A DNA stretch of 64,000 nt from Neptuniibacter sp. 1_MG-2023. GTDB lineage: Bacteria; Pseudomonadota; Gammaproteobacteria; Pseudomonadales; Balneatricaceae. The stretch lies in NCBI RefSeq assembly GCF_030547185.1, contig NZ_JAUOQR010000002.1:310001-374000 (forward strand), in the 5' to 3' direction. Position numbers and translations under genes: made by a program. The notes beneath the pieces are model-generated. The model was given only the letters and a program-made list of their open reading frames with translations, ran no database searches and was not told the origin of the DNA. Numbering within the stretch: the first letter of the stretch is position 1; each line of letters begins with the position of its first letter. Positions 37,293-46,201 of the stretch are shown here, in pieces.

Positions 37293-38699
37293 TTATCTAG
37301 GCGCTAAAAATGTACTATTTTTCGAAGCGCTGAAGGAATCTGATGTCAGCATAAAGGTAATATCTGTTTTTGCTGGTAGCATGTGATTTGGCGCACAAAC
37401 TTTGTAAAGTGTTGTTGTACTTTGATCGATCAAATTCAGATGATTAGGGCCGATGAGTTGTAAAGGAATGGAAGAGCTTGGGGCGGTAATAGCAACGGAA
37501 ATCTGCTTTATGCGAGAAGTGAAAGCTTCGAGTTCAAGATGGTAGTGATTACAGATTAGCCCTTCAGTGACTTGATAAAGTGAAGCTCTATCCCGAGCAA
37601 TTTCTATGATCAATTCAGTCTTATTTTGTAGTGTATAAGTGACTCCCCAAGCTGTGGCAATACAGATGCTTAAGTAACCTAGTAGTCGTGGTCTTAGTAA
37701 AGAGCGGGTTTTATCTTTCTGAGACTCAATAAGGTTTGATGTTGAGAGTGCCTGTTCTGAATAAAAGTCAATCAGGCCCGTTTTTTTACCTAATTTAACC
37801 ATTACAGAATCACAGGCATCAATACAAGCTGCACAATCGATACAAGCGGCTTGAAGGCCATTTCGTATATCAATTCCTGTAGGGCATACTTGGACGCAAA
37901 TCCCACAATCTACGCAGTCCCCAGCGTTTTCTTCTTGGCCTCTTAAGTGCTGTCTAGGCTCCCCGCGAGCAGGGTTGTAGGCCACAGTGTAAGTTTTTTC
38001 ATCAAACATAACCCCTTGAAAACGTGAATAGGGGCACATATGCAAACAAACCTTCTCTCTTACTAAGCCAGCATTAGCGTAGGTTAAGAGGGACATAATA
38101 ATGATCCATGATAGGCCGAAAAGGGATAGATCAAAATGAAGCAGATCTTGGATTAATTGATCTATAGGTGTGAAGTAGCCGCAGAAGGTAATAGCCGTAA
38201 TAAAGGATAGTATTAACCAAAGACTATGTTTGATAACCCGCCTAAAAAGCCTTTGGCTATTGAGTGATTGCTGATCTGATCGAGAGCGTTTTGCAGCACG
38301 CCCCTCAATTAAATCTTCGATACGAATAAATAACCAAGTCCATATTGATTGTGGGCAAGCAAATCCGCACCAAACACGTCCCCAACCGACCGCCATAAAG
38401 AATAACAAACTGGCCCCGCAAATCATGATACCTGCAAGGGCAGGCAGATCATACCAAGATAGTTCAGTGCCAAACAGAAAAATACGGTGGGCATCAAAGT
38501 CGAACATGATGAGTGGCTGCCCGTTTATACGTACCCAGGTCAGGGTGAAAAATAGGGCCAGTAAGGGCCAGCTCGTTAAGCGTCGTAAGTTTTGATAGAA
38601 GCCTTCTACAAGCTTTACATGAAACTTTCCATTCCCAGGCAGTGGAGCGGATTCACAAAGGGAGGTTAGGGGAATTTGATTACTACTAGATGGTTTCAT
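37293..38699 (-). CDS. ccoG: Cytochrome cbb3 oxidase accessory protein CcoG
   Basis: A 468-residue membrane protein (also called RdxA/FixG) that reduces copper for cbb3 oxidase assembly. N-terminal membrane helices hold WCGFACPQSIW and later KVCLHMCPYSRFQG. A double [4Fe-4S] ferredoxin site follows (CVDCGICVQVCP, CIDCAACIDACD). The periplasmic immunoglobulin-like C-terminal domain is present. The ccoNOP genes are not in the window, so this is an orphan accessory gene, divergent from a MocR-type regulator. Confidence 0.9.
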   Translation of the reverse strand: MKPSSSNQIPLTSLCESAPLPGNGKFHVKLVEGFYQNLRRLTSWPLLALFFTLTWVRINGQPLIMFDFDAHRIFLFGTELSWYDLPALAGIMICGASLLFFMAVGWGRVWCGFACPQSIWTWLFIRIEDLIEGRAAKRSRSDQQSLNSQRLFRRVIKHSLWLILSFITAITFCGYFTPIDQLIQDLLHFDLSLFGLSWIIIMSLLTYANAGLVREKVCLHMCPYSRFQGVMFDEKTYTVAYNPARGEPRQHLRGQEENAGDCVDCGICVQVCPTGIDIRNGLQAACIDCAACIDACDSVMVKLGKKTGLIDFYSEQALSTSNLIESQKDKTRSLLRPRLLGYLSICIATAWGVTYTLQNKTELIIEIARDRASLYQVTEGLICNHYHLELEAFTSRIKQISVAITAPSSSIPLQLIGPNHLNLIDQSTTTLYKVCAPNHMLPAKTDITFMLTSDSFSASKNSTFLAPR

Positions 38700-38806
38700 C
38701 AGGACGCACTTTTCTAATTACTGATAGCTGCATAATGTACAGAGATAAAAAGATAGGAACAGGCATAGAAAAATAATTTATAATAGGTACAGATGAGAGA
38801 GGCTAA

Positions 38807-40252
38807 ATGAAATACCTATATCAAGAACTGGAACAAGAGCTCGCTGAATACATATATTTAGGTCGGCTCCCATCAGGCACTAAACTGCCTTCTATCCGGA
38901 CTCAATGTGAGGAGAGGGGGCTGTCTAAAGCCACCGTGATTCATGCTTATCAGCGTTTAGAAGCGGCAGGTCTTGTGGAGGTAAGAACAAAGTCAGGCTA
39001 TTTTGTTTCAGTTCAGCTGAATACTAAGGCAAAAATACCTGCACAAAGCCCCTCTGTAATGCAGATCAGGTCTGAGCCCCATCTGATTGATATGAGCGAC
39101 GTGATGAGAGATATCATGACGCACAATGCTGCTTTTGATATAGCGCCTCAAATTGATAAACGATCGCAACGCCCTGTAGGTATTACTGAGCTAAATCGTT
39201 GTTTATCAAGAGCCTTACGGCAACAGGGCGGTTCTGAACATCAATATTATGATGAGCCAGCAGGGTCACTCTATTTACGTCAGCAAATTGCTAGCCGATA
39301 TCAGCGTCTAGGTTGTAGGTTTGATGAGCAAGATGTCTTGATTACAGCGGGTTGCCAGCATGCATTATCTTTAGCATTACAATCCTGTTGTCAGGCAGGG
39401 GATATAGTCGCAGTTGAATCCCCTGGATTTTATGGTGTGCTGCAGTTATTAGAAAGCCTTGGTTTACAAGTACTTGAAATCCCCGTTACGTCAACGGAGG
39501 GTATCTCTATAGATGCTTTAACTGAGACTTTATCTAAATGGAAAATAGCTGCTTGTGTAGTAACTCCTGCATTTGCAACGCCTTTAGGCTCAGTGATGCC
39601 TGATACTGAACGTAAGCGGTTGCTTCAATTAGCGGAACAATTTGGCTTTACTATTGTTGAAGATGATATTTATGGGGATCTATCATTTGGTGCGCGTCTT
39701 CCCCCATTAAAACAGCTGGATCGGAATGATAATGTCATTTTATGTGGCTCTTACTCTAAATCACTTTCAAGAGAGTTGAGGCTAGGTTGGGTTGTTTCGA
39801 GTAGAGAGCAATCCTCTTTAATGTTTTTAAAAATGGTCAATATGCTTGCCTTAAGCCGTTTTACGCAGCAGGGATTAGTTGATTTTTTGGATGATGGTTC
39901 TTACGAAAAGCATCTGCGTAAATATAAGTACTTACTTAAAGAGCAGCGAGATCAGTTGATTGATCTACTGTTTTTATATTGGCGTGAACTTGGCGAGATA
40001 AGAGTGAGCCAGCCTCAGGGAGGGCTTGCGTTATGGGTTGAGCTTGAAGAGCACTATAAAGTAGATAACTGTTATTTGGATGCCCGTAGGGAAGGTATAG
40101 TGATCACTCCAGGTAACTTATTTACAGCACAAGATCAGTATCGAAATTGTTTACGTATTAGCTTTGCTCACCACTGGAATGCGTCGCGAAAGAATGCAAT
40201 TAAACGGTTGGGTGAGATTCTATTGGATAAATGCAGCGCTGATAAACCATAA
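38807..40252 (+). CDS. MocR-type transcriptional regulator (GntR helix-turn-helix + aminotransferase domain)
   Basis: A 481-residue regulator. Residues 1-70 form a GntR winged helix (LPSGTKLPSIRTQCEERG, LSKATVIHAYQRLEAAGLVE). The rest is a class I aminotransferase fold with the PLP lysine in SYSKSLSRELRLGW (K318). Such proteins bind PLP or an amino-acid adduct and control nearby or vitamin B6 / amino-acid genes. No obvious target is adjacent except ccoG (divergent) and the zinc operon (downstream). I give no specific name. Confidence 0.88.
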   Translation: MKYLYQELEQELAEYIYLGRLPSGTKLPSIRTQCEERGLSKATVIHAYQRLEAAGLVEVRTKSGYFVSVQLNTKAKIPAQSPSVMQIRSEPHLIDMSDVMRDIMTHNAAFDIAPQIDKRSQRPVGITELNRCLSRALRQQGGSEHQYYDEPAGSLYLRQQIASRYQRLGCRFDEQDVLITAGCQHALSLALQSCCQAGDIVAVESPGFYGVLQLLESLGLQVLEIPVTSTEGISIDALTETLSKWKIAACVVTPAFATPLGSVMPDTERKRLLQLAEQFGFTIVEDDIYGDLSFGARLPPLKQLDRNDNVILCGSYSKSLSRELRLGWVVSSREQSSLMFLKMVNMLALSRFTQQGLVDFLDDGSYEKHLRKYKYLLKEQRDQLIDLLFLYWRELGEIRVSQPQGGLALWVELEEHYKVDNCYLDARREGIVITPGNLFTAQDQYRNCLRISFAHHWNASRKNAIKRLGEILLDKCSADKP

Positions 40253-40360
40253 GAAACTGGATTATCCCTCTTTACAGCTATTTTTTGGCAGCGATCGATT
40301 ATTCTTTGATCCTCAAGATAGCCTGAGCTTGTTGTCATAAGCCGGCGTAAAACTGTATAG

Positions 40361-40380
40361 TAATGTTATATTATATCATT
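40361..40380 (+). promoter_or_regulatory. Probable Zur box upstream of the ZrgA-like operon
   Basis: AATGTTATA-T-TATATCATT is a 19-base imperfect palindrome (8 of 9 arm positions match) that resembles the gammaproteobacterial Zur site. It lies 16 bases before the ATG of the zinc-binding protein gene, where it would block transcription when zinc is plentiful. Confidence 0.65.
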
Positions 40381-40395
40381 TTATTGGAGAGCATC

Positions 40396-41124
40396 ATGTT
40401 CCAGCGAGTCCATTACATTTCTATAGGTAGTGCTTTAATTTCATGCATGTTAAGTCCTATTGCTACAGCACTTGAAGCGCATGTGCATGGGGAAGCGGTG
40501 TTAAATATCGCAACAGATCAAGGTGATGTAGAAGCTGTGCTTCGCTCGCCAATGGCGAATATCGTAGGGTTTGAATACGAAGCAAAATCGGCTGAAGATA
40601 AAGCGACTCAAGAGAAAGCTTTAAAACTATTACAAAATGCCAATAACATTTTGAAACTTTCTGCCTCTGCTAACTGTCTGACGGAGCATGTTGAGGTTGT
40701 TTGGGGTGAAGAGCATGGGGATCATGCGGATCACGAAGAGCATGAAGGCCATGATGATCATGATGATCATGAGGAACATGCGGATCACGAAGAGCATGAA
40801 GGTCATGATGATCATGAGGAACATGCGGATCACGAAGAGCATAAAGGCCATGATGATCATGAGGAACATGCAGATCACGAGGAACATGAAGGTCATGACC
40901 ATCACGAAGAACATGCGGATCATGAAGAGCATGATCACGAAGGGCATGCTGATATTACGGCGACTTATCATTTTAAGTGTAGTAACCCTGAAGCGTTGAC
41001 AGATATGACATTGAGTTTGTTTGATTCGTTTAAAGGAGTAGAGAAGCTCCATGTGAATCTAATTACAGATAAGGGAGCTCAGCAGCTTGAGTTAACTCCT
41101 TCCTCTAAAGGCTTTAAATTCTAA
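40396..41124 (+). CDS. His/Asp/Glu-rich periplasmic metal-binding protein (DUF2796, ZrgA-like)
   Basis: A 242-residue protein starting at ATG 40396 with GGAG five bases upstream. A signal peptide (MFQRVHYISIGSALISC..., cleaved before EAHVHGEA) is followed by a DUF2796 N-domain, a long metal-binding stretch of repeated DHEEHADHEEHEGHD units, and a C-terminal domain (ITATYHFKCSNPEALTDM). This is the ZrgA family of zinc-binding periplasmic proteins. It is the first gene of a four-gene set with an ABC ATPase, an FtsX-like permease and a DUF3299 protein, the same order I recall for the Zur-controlled PA4063-PA4066 operon of P. aeruginosa. A Zur-like box precedes it. Confidence 0.88.
   Translation: MFQRVHYISIGSALISCMLSPIATALEAHVHGEAVLNIATDQGDVEAVLRSPMANIVGFEYEAKSAEDKATQEKALKLLQNANNILKLSASANCLTEHVEVVWGEEHGDHADHEEHEGHDDHDDHEEHADHEEHEGHDDHEEHADHEEHKGHDDHEEHADHEEHEGHDHHEEHADHEEHDHEGHADITATYHFKCSNPEALTDMTLSLFDSFKGVEKLHVNLITDKGAQQLELTPSSKGFKF
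40720..40950 (+). repeat. 45-bp tandem repeats coding for His-rich metal-binding units
   Basis: The DNA repeats about every 45 bases (15 codons, DHEEHADHEEHEGHD with variants such as EEHKGHD). About four to five units, with partial ones at the ends, lie in frame inside the ZrgA-like gene. The number of units probably varies between strains. Confidence 0.85.
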
Positions 41125-41151
41125 TGGCATTACTCGAGTTTGGTTTTTAAA

Positions 41152-41856
41152 ATGAAAAAATTAGCCGTAACTATCGATGATCTTTTATTTAAGTGGGGTG
41201 ATGGCACACCCTGCTTAACCATTCCTAAGTTTCAACTTTATCACGGTGAAAAAGTTTTCATAAAAGGCCCCTCGGGTAGCGGAAAAAGCACATTGCTTAA
41301 TATCTTGGGTGGTGTGCTTGCCCCTGAGCATGGTGATATCAAAGTTTTAGGCCATGACTATGCCCTCATGAAGATGTCCCAGTTAGATAAGTTTAGAGCT
41401 GACCATATAGGTTTTATTTTTCAGCAGTTTAACTTACTACCGTTTTTGAGTTTATTAGAAAATGTTTGTCTACCTTGCCGTTTTTCGTCTACGCGAAGAG
41501 CACGTGCTATCGATGAGTTTGGTTCTGTAGAGCAGGGGGCTGAGGCGCTACTTAAGCGTTTAGGTTTGATGGATAAACATCTCTATCAACAAAATGCAGC
41601 GGCCCTTTCTGTAGGGCAGCAACAAAGGGTGAGTGCGGCAAGAGCGATTTTAGGTTCGCCGGAGATTATTATTGCAGATGAACCTACATCGGCACTTGAT
41701 GTAGATGCGCGAGACCAGTTTTTAGCGTTGTTATTATCTCAATGTGAATTATCCGGCTCCACGTTAATTTTTGTTAGTCACGATAGCGCTTTAGAACATC
41801 ACTTTTCGCAGAAATTGAGGCTAACCCCTTCATCTAATGGAGGATATAGCTTATGA
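41152..41856 (+). CDS. ABC transporter ATP-binding protein (MacB/LolD type)
   Basis: About 234 residues. Walker A GPSGSGKSTLLNIL, the Q-loop FIFQQFNLLPFLSLLENV, signature LSVGQQQRVSAARAIL, Walker B IIIADEPTSALD and the switch His in FVSHD are intact. It pairs with the FtsX-like permease downstream (four-base overlap) and follows the ZrgA-like gene by 27 bases. ATG 41152 is preferred; a TTG four codons earlier is possible and neither has a strong ribosome site, so coupling to the gene before is likely. Confidence 0.92.
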   Translation: MKKLAVTIDDLLFKWGDGTPCLTIPKFQLYHGEKVFIKGPSGSGKSTLLNILGGVLAPEHGDIKVLGHDYALMKMSQLDKFRADHIGFIFQQFNLLPFLSLLENVCLPCRFSSTRRARAIDEFGSVEQGAEALLKRLGLMDKHLYQQNAAALSVGQQQRVSAARAILGSPEIIIADEPTSALDVDARDQFLALLLSQCELSGSTLIFVSHDSALEHHFSQKLRLTPSSNGGYSL

Positions 41857-43112
41857 CTTTGTTTCATTTAACCTGGAAAAGCTTTTTAAATAGGAAGGCC
41901 ACTCTATTAATGATGTTGCTATCTATTAGTATGAGTGTTGTGTTGCTGCTAGGTGTAGACATTATAAGGCAGCAAGCTAAAGAGGGGTTTTCATCGACTG
42001 TATCTTCTACTGACCTGATCGTAGGTGCGCGAAGTGGGCAGATAAATTTATTACTGTACTCTGTTTTCCATATTGGGAATGCTACCAATAATATAACGTG
42101 GAAAAGCTATGAAAATATTAGCCAAGATGCCAATGTTAAATGGAGTATTCCTCTCTCATTAGGTGATTCTCATCGCGGGTTTAGGGTTTTAGGTACCTCC
42201 TCAGCGTATTTTGAGCATTACCGATATGGTGCCAAACAGCCACTCGCCTTTTCTCAAGGTAGAGGCTTTGAAGGGCTTTTCGATGTAGTAATTGGTGCTG
42301 AGGTTGCTAAAAAACTAGGCTATAACTTAGGCTCTCCCGTTGTGATCGCCCATGGTATGGGGAGTGCCAGTTTGATGAAGCATGATGATAAGCCGTTTAA
42401 TGTTGTAGGCATTTTAAAACCTACAGGTACGCCTGTTGATAATACGCTTATTGTTTCTTTGGAGGCGATTGAGGCTATCCATGTTGATTGGCAGTCTGGG
42501 GTGCAATTACCCGGCTCTAAAGTAACGGCAGAGCAAGTGCTTAAAATGAAACTTAAGCCTAAACAAATTACGGCGTTTATGCTTGGGCTTAACTCTCGTC
42601 TTTCTACATTTCATCTACAGCGGAAGATAAATCAGTATAGGAATGAGCCGTTAATGGCTATTTTACCAGGACTTGCTTTGCAGGAGTTGTGGGGTATGTT
42701 TTCCTTCGTTGAAAAAACACTGTTCGCTATTTCTGGTTTAGTGGTTGTTTCAGGAGTACTTGGGTTGCTAGCCTTGCTGTTAAGTAGTTTAAATGAACGC
42801 CGCCGAGAGATGGCTATCTTGCGCTCTGTAGGTGCGCGTCCTATACATATATTGACATTACTTATATTAGAATCATTATTGGTTACGTTATTGAGTGTTT
42901 TACTGGGTATTGGTGTACTTTATTTGGTAATGCTTTATGCCAGCCCGTTAATTCAGGATCAGTTTGGGGTACGATTAGCGGTACAAGGTTTAAGTTTATG
43001 GCAATGGCAGCTAGTAGGTATGGTGGTCGCGGCTGGATCTTTAGCTGGATTAGTACCCGGTTATCGTGCTTACCGGAACTCTTTGGCTGACGGTATGTCG
43101 ATTAAGTTATAA
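41853..43112 (+). CDS. FtsX/MacB-like ABC permease
   Basis: A 419-residue permease with one N-terminal helix (about 12-37), a large periplasmic domain and three C-terminal helices including the conserved LNERRREMAILRSVGA region. This four-helix layout is that of MacB/LolC/FtsX mechanotransmission permeases, not of importers. It therefore fits handling of a periplasmic or outer-membrane component of the zinc system. It is translated from an ATGA overlap with the ATPase gene. Confidence 0.9.
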   Translation: MTLFHLTWKSFLNRKATLLMMLLSISMSVVLLLGVDIIRQQAKEGFSSTVSSTDLIVGARSGQINLLLYSVFHIGNATNNITWKSYENISQDANVKWSIPLSLGDSHRGFRVLGTSSAYFEHYRYGAKQPLAFSQGRGFEGLFDVVIGAEVAKKLGYNLGSPVVIAHGMGSASLMKHDDKPFNVVGILKPTGTPVDNTLIVSLEAIEAIHVDWQSGVQLPGSKVTAEQVLKMKLKPKQITAFMLGLNSRLSTFHLQRKINQYRNEPLMAILPGLALQELWGMFSFVEKTLFAISGLVVVSGVLGLLALLLSSLNERRREMAILRSVGARPIHILTLLILESLLVTLLSVLLGIGVLYLVMLYASPLIQDQFGVRLAVQGLSLWQWQLVGMVVAAGSLAGLVPGYRAYRNSLADGMSIKL

Positions 43113-43125
43113 CAAGAGAAATTGA

Positions 43126-43662
43126 ATGTTTAAACATATTATTATCGCTGTGTGGTTGATCGCTAGCTCAAGTTTTATTTGTGCCGAAGAGGTGATTAAC
43201 GGTGAGTCAGTGAAGCCAGTAGAGTGGGAACAGTTGATGCCTGCTGATTTCTCTATGGATGCGATATTTAATAGTTCTGAGCAGTTGGCGGCTATTGATG
43301 ATTTTGATCCTAAAGCACAACAGCTGCTGGATGAGATGATGGTAGCTATGCAATCTGCTCCGACTGTGCCTGATTTTGATGGTCAGATGATTAAAATTCC
43401 TGGTTATGTCGTACCGGTCGAATCGGATGGTACTCGTGTTACTGAGTTCTTTTTAGTTCCTTATTTTGGTGCATGTATCCATGTACCTCCTCCACCCTCC
43501 AACCAGATTATCTATGTTCGATTTGAGCCTGGAACTCATGTGGAAAATTTATATGATGCGGTATGGATTAGTGGTCGTATAAATACAGAAACGGTTGTGA
43601 ATGAGCTTGCGGCTTCCGGTTATACCATGGAAGCTTTTCAGATTGAGCCTTATGATTTGTGA
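43126..43662 (+). CDS. Periplasmic DUF3299 protein
   Basis: A 178-residue secreted protein with a short signal peptide (ends ...ASSSFICA). The conserved core VPYFGACIHVPPPPSNQ and the preceding IPGYVVPVES define DUF3299. Family members occur in Zur-linked ABC operons and related lipoprotein systems; biochemical function is unknown to me. It is the last gene of the ZrgA-like operon, 13 bases after the permease. Confidence 0.88.
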   Translation: MFKHIIIAVWLIASSSFICAEEVINGESVKPVEWEQLMPADFSMDAIFNSSEQLAAIDDFDPKAQQLLDEMMVAMQSAPTVPDFDGQMIKIPGYVVPVESDGTRVTEFFLVPYFGACIHVPPPPSNQIIYVRFEPGTHVENLYDAVWISGRINTETVVNELAASGYTMEAFQIEPYDL

Positions 43663-43764
43663 TACGAGCAGTCATCACTAATATTTGTATAGACTATAAA
43701 TAGCTGGTTTCACTTCTAGCCTCTAGGTAAAATTGCCTCTTATTTCTAGCCAAGGCTATTTATC

Positions 43765-44703
43765 GTGGAACAGATCATTGCAGTTATCCTAGATTCCGGG
43801 CGAACCGGTTTGGATATGGGTTTATATATTCTTTTACCCATTATGGTTGTAATGTCTGCGTTCATGAAACTCCTTGATGCTAAAGGTGTGCTGAGCTGGT
43901 TTTCAAATTTACTGGCACCGATTGCACGTATTTTTGGTATTCCAGGCCTTGGCATTTTTGCCATGATTAAGCTGCTTTTTGTTAGTTTCGCAGGCCCTAT
44001 TGCTACTTTAGCTTTGATGGATAGGAATGGCACCTCACGCCGTTATATCGCGGCTACTTTAGCGATGGTCTTAGCTATGTCACAAGCCAATGCGACGTTC
44101 CCGTTAAGTGCAATGGGGCTTAATATAGGTGTAATTCTGATTACATCTATAATTGGTGGCTTAGCGGCAGCTTCTTTCACTTACTACGTGCTAACTCGTA
44201 ACCTTGTTGATCCTGATACTACTGAAACTGTCGTCAAATCGACCTCGCCAGAAGAGGAGAAAAAAACGGTTATTCAGATCTTAGGTGATGGTGGTCAAGA
44301 GGGGATGAAGATCGTGTTCGGTATGCTGCCTATGCTAATACTGGCGATCTTTTTAGTGAATGTATTTGAAGCGACAGGGGTTATTAGTTTATTAAGCTCA
44401 TTACTCGCCCCGTTACTGGCTCTAATTGGTTTACCTGAAGCAACCGTGCTACCTATAGTGACTAAATTTATTGCAGGTGGAACCGCTTTTATGGGTATCA
44501 CTATAGATCTGATGAACGAGGGGCTTATTAGTGTAAACGAGCTTAACCGTATGGCCGGTTTTGCCACTAATCCGCTGGATGTTGCTGGTATTGCGATCTT
44601 TGCCGCTGCGGGTAAGCGAATCAGCCAAGTGATTCGCTATGCTGTTTATGGTGGCTTGTTCGGTATGACAATAAGAGGCGTGTTACATCTATTTATTTTC
44701 TAA
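43765..44703 (+). CDS. Nucleoside-recognition (gate) domain membrane protein, SpmA/SpmB-like fusion
   Basis: A 312-residue membrane protein with about eight helices in two related halves. The conserved GPIATLALMDRNGTSRRYIA and the TNPLDVAGIAIFAAAGKRIS region match nucleoside-recognition (Gate) proteins fused like SpmA-SpmB. The substrate is unknown. The start is GTG 43765 with AAGG upstream. Its stop overlaps the end of a small zinc-ribbon gene on the other strand. Confidence 0.8.
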   Translation: MEQIIAVILDSGRTGLDMGLYILLPIMVVMSAFMKLLDAKGVLSWFSNLLAPIARIFGIPGLGIFAMIKLLFVSFAGPIATLALMDRNGTSRRYIAATLAMVLAMSQANATFPLSAMGLNIGVILITSIIGGLAAASFTYYVLTRNLVDPDTTETVVKSTSPEEEKKTVIQILGDGGQEGMKIVFGMLPMLILAIFLVNVFEATGVISLLSSLLAPLLALIGLPEATVLPIVTKFIAGGTAFMGITIDLMNEGLISVNELNRMAGFATNPLDVAGIAIFAAAGKRISQVIRYAVYGGLFGMTIRGVLHLFIF

Positions 44704-44900
44704 CGATGTAAAACGAGTTGCGGCCCTTTTTTACCTGCTGGGATAGTGTGTTTGGCGAAAACGCCATAGATATGTCCACAGCCATTGCAATAAGCGATTT
44801 GGAACCAAGCTTGGCTATCACGTGCTCTTTCTTCGCTGTCTTTTGAAACGATGTGTTCAACCCCTGAGATTGAGCATTCTGGGCATTTAGGTTCAGCCAT
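44700..44900 (-). CDS. Small zinc-ribbon protein
   Basis: A 66-residue protein with two CxxC pairs (KCPEC at the N-terminus, YCNGCGHIYG in the middle), which should bind zinc. The rest has no known domain. The last four bases overlap the convergent membrane-protein gene. I do not recognise a named family. Confidence 0.75.
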   Translation of the reverse strand: MAEPKCPECSISGVEHIVSKDSEERARDSQAWFQIAYCNGCGHIYGVFAKHTIPAGKKGPQLVLHR

Positions 44901-44979
44901 AGGTGACTCCGATTATTGTGTTTACTTTATTCTATCCTTAGTTGTTGGTAATCACTAAAGGTTCCCTAATATTTAGAGT

Positions 44980-45010
44980 AAAGCACTATTCCGGTTGGAA
45001 ATAGTGCTTT
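44980..45010. terminator. Hairpin after purT
   Basis: An 11-bp stem (AAAGCACTATT at 44980-44990 with AATAGTGCTTT at 45000-45010) has a 9-nt loop, 10 bases past the purT stop on the minus strand. The T-run is weak, so it is a probable rather than certain terminator. Confidence 0.65.
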
Positions 45011-45019
45011 GATTCTACG

Positions 45020-46201
45020 TTATAGTTCTACATTGACTGAGGTTGAGCCACGAATAGCTTTCTCTTTAGCGGCTTGTACAGTTTCATCTCGGGCTAATAC
45101 AACACCCATACGTCGTTGCCCAGAAACTTCCGGTTTGCCGAATAATCTGATTTGAGTATTCGGCTCCGCGAGGACTTGTTGTAGATTACCAAATCGTACT
45201 TTATCTGATTCGCCTTCTACTAAGATGACGCTCGATGCAGAGGGACCGTGGAAATGAATATTTGGAATAGGTAGGCCTAAAATAGCTCTAGCATGCAGTG
45301 CGAATTCCGATAAATCTTGGGAGATCATCGTCACCATGCCAGTATCATGGGGGCGAGGTGATACTTCGCTAAAGTAAACTTTATCGCCTTTAATAAAGAG
45401 TTCAACGCCAAAGAGGCCTTGCCCACCTAGCGCTGATGTTACTTTGCTTGCGATCTCACGAGATTTTTCTAGTGCCACTGGGCTCATTGCTTGCGGTTGC
45501 CAGGATTGTCTGTAATCACCGCTTACTTGTATGTGCCCTATAGGTTCGCAAAAGCTAGTGTTGCTATCGTGACGAACGGTAAGCAGTGTTATTTCATAGT
45601 CAAAGTCTACAAACCCTTCTACGATGACTTTTCCTTTTCCTGCTCGACCGCCATCTTGAGCATATTGCCAAGCTTGTTCAATTTGGTCAGTGGATTGGAT
45701 GGTGCTTTGACCTTTACCTGATGAGCTCATAATCGGCTTTACAACACAGGGGATACCCACGGTTTCCACTGCAGCCATATACTCTTCATGTGTTTCGGCA
45801 AAACGGTAGTTAGAGGTGGGAATATTAAGCTCTTCTGCGGCTAAACGCCTAATTCCTTCGCGGTTCATCGTGAGTTGAGTTGCACGAGCTGTTGGAATAA
45901 CGTTGAAGCCTTCATTCTCAAGATCAACTAAGGTTTCGGTCGCTATAGCTTCTATTTCAGGAACAATCAGGTGTGGTTTTTCTAGCTCGATTATTTCACG
46001 AAGCGCATCACCATCCAGCATTGAGACGATATGGCTTCTGTGAGCAACCTGCATACCTGGGGCATTTTTGTAGCGATCGACAACAATGACCTCCGCGCCT
46101 AAGCGTTGTAATTCGATAACGACTTCTTTGCCCAGTTCTCCACCGCCGCACATCAATACACGTGTAGCTGACGGTGATAGAGGAGTCCCTATTTGTAGCA
46201 T
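45020..46201 (-). CDS. purT: Formate-dependent phosphoribosylglycinamide formyltransferase 2
   Basis: An ATP-grasp enzyme that formylates GAR with formate in purine synthesis. From ATG 46201 the protein is 393 residues ([20 protein letters not shown]), like E. coli PurT (392); the frame is open 10 codons further upstream but the family starts here and an AGGA site fits. Family motifs are [57 protein letters not shown] and [15 protein letters not shown]. It is monocistronic. No PurR-type operator is recognised. Confidence 0.95.
   Translation of the reverse strand: MLQIGTPLSPSATRVLMCGGGELGKEVVIELQRLGAEVIVVDRYKNAPGMQVAHRSHIVSMLDGDALREIIELEKPHLIVPEIEAIATETLVDLENEGFNVIPTARATQLTMNREGIRRLAAEELNIPTSNYRFAETHEEYMAAVETVGIPCVVKPIMSSSGKGQSTIQSTDQIEQAWQYAQDGGRAGKGKVIVEGFVDFDYEITLLTVRHDSNTSFCEPIGHIQVSGDYRQSWQPQAMSPVALEKSREIASKVTSALGGQGLFGVELFIKGDKVYFSEVSPRPHDTGMVTMISQDLSEFALHARAILGLPIPNIHFHGPSASSVILVEGESDKVRFGNLQQVLAEPNTQIRLFGKPEVSGQRRMGVVLARDETVQAAKEKAIRGSTSVNVEL

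Noticed and set aside
40720-40950. CRISPR-like regular repeats
   Set aside because: The repeat is in frame, encodes metal-binding units inside a real gene, and has no unique spacers.
40630-41052. A Met/Phe/Ile-rich minus-strand open frame that looks like a membrane protein
   Set aside because: It is the antisense of the His/Asp/Glu repeats of the ZrgA-like gene; the hydrophobic look comes from the reverse complement of GAT/CAT/GAA codons.
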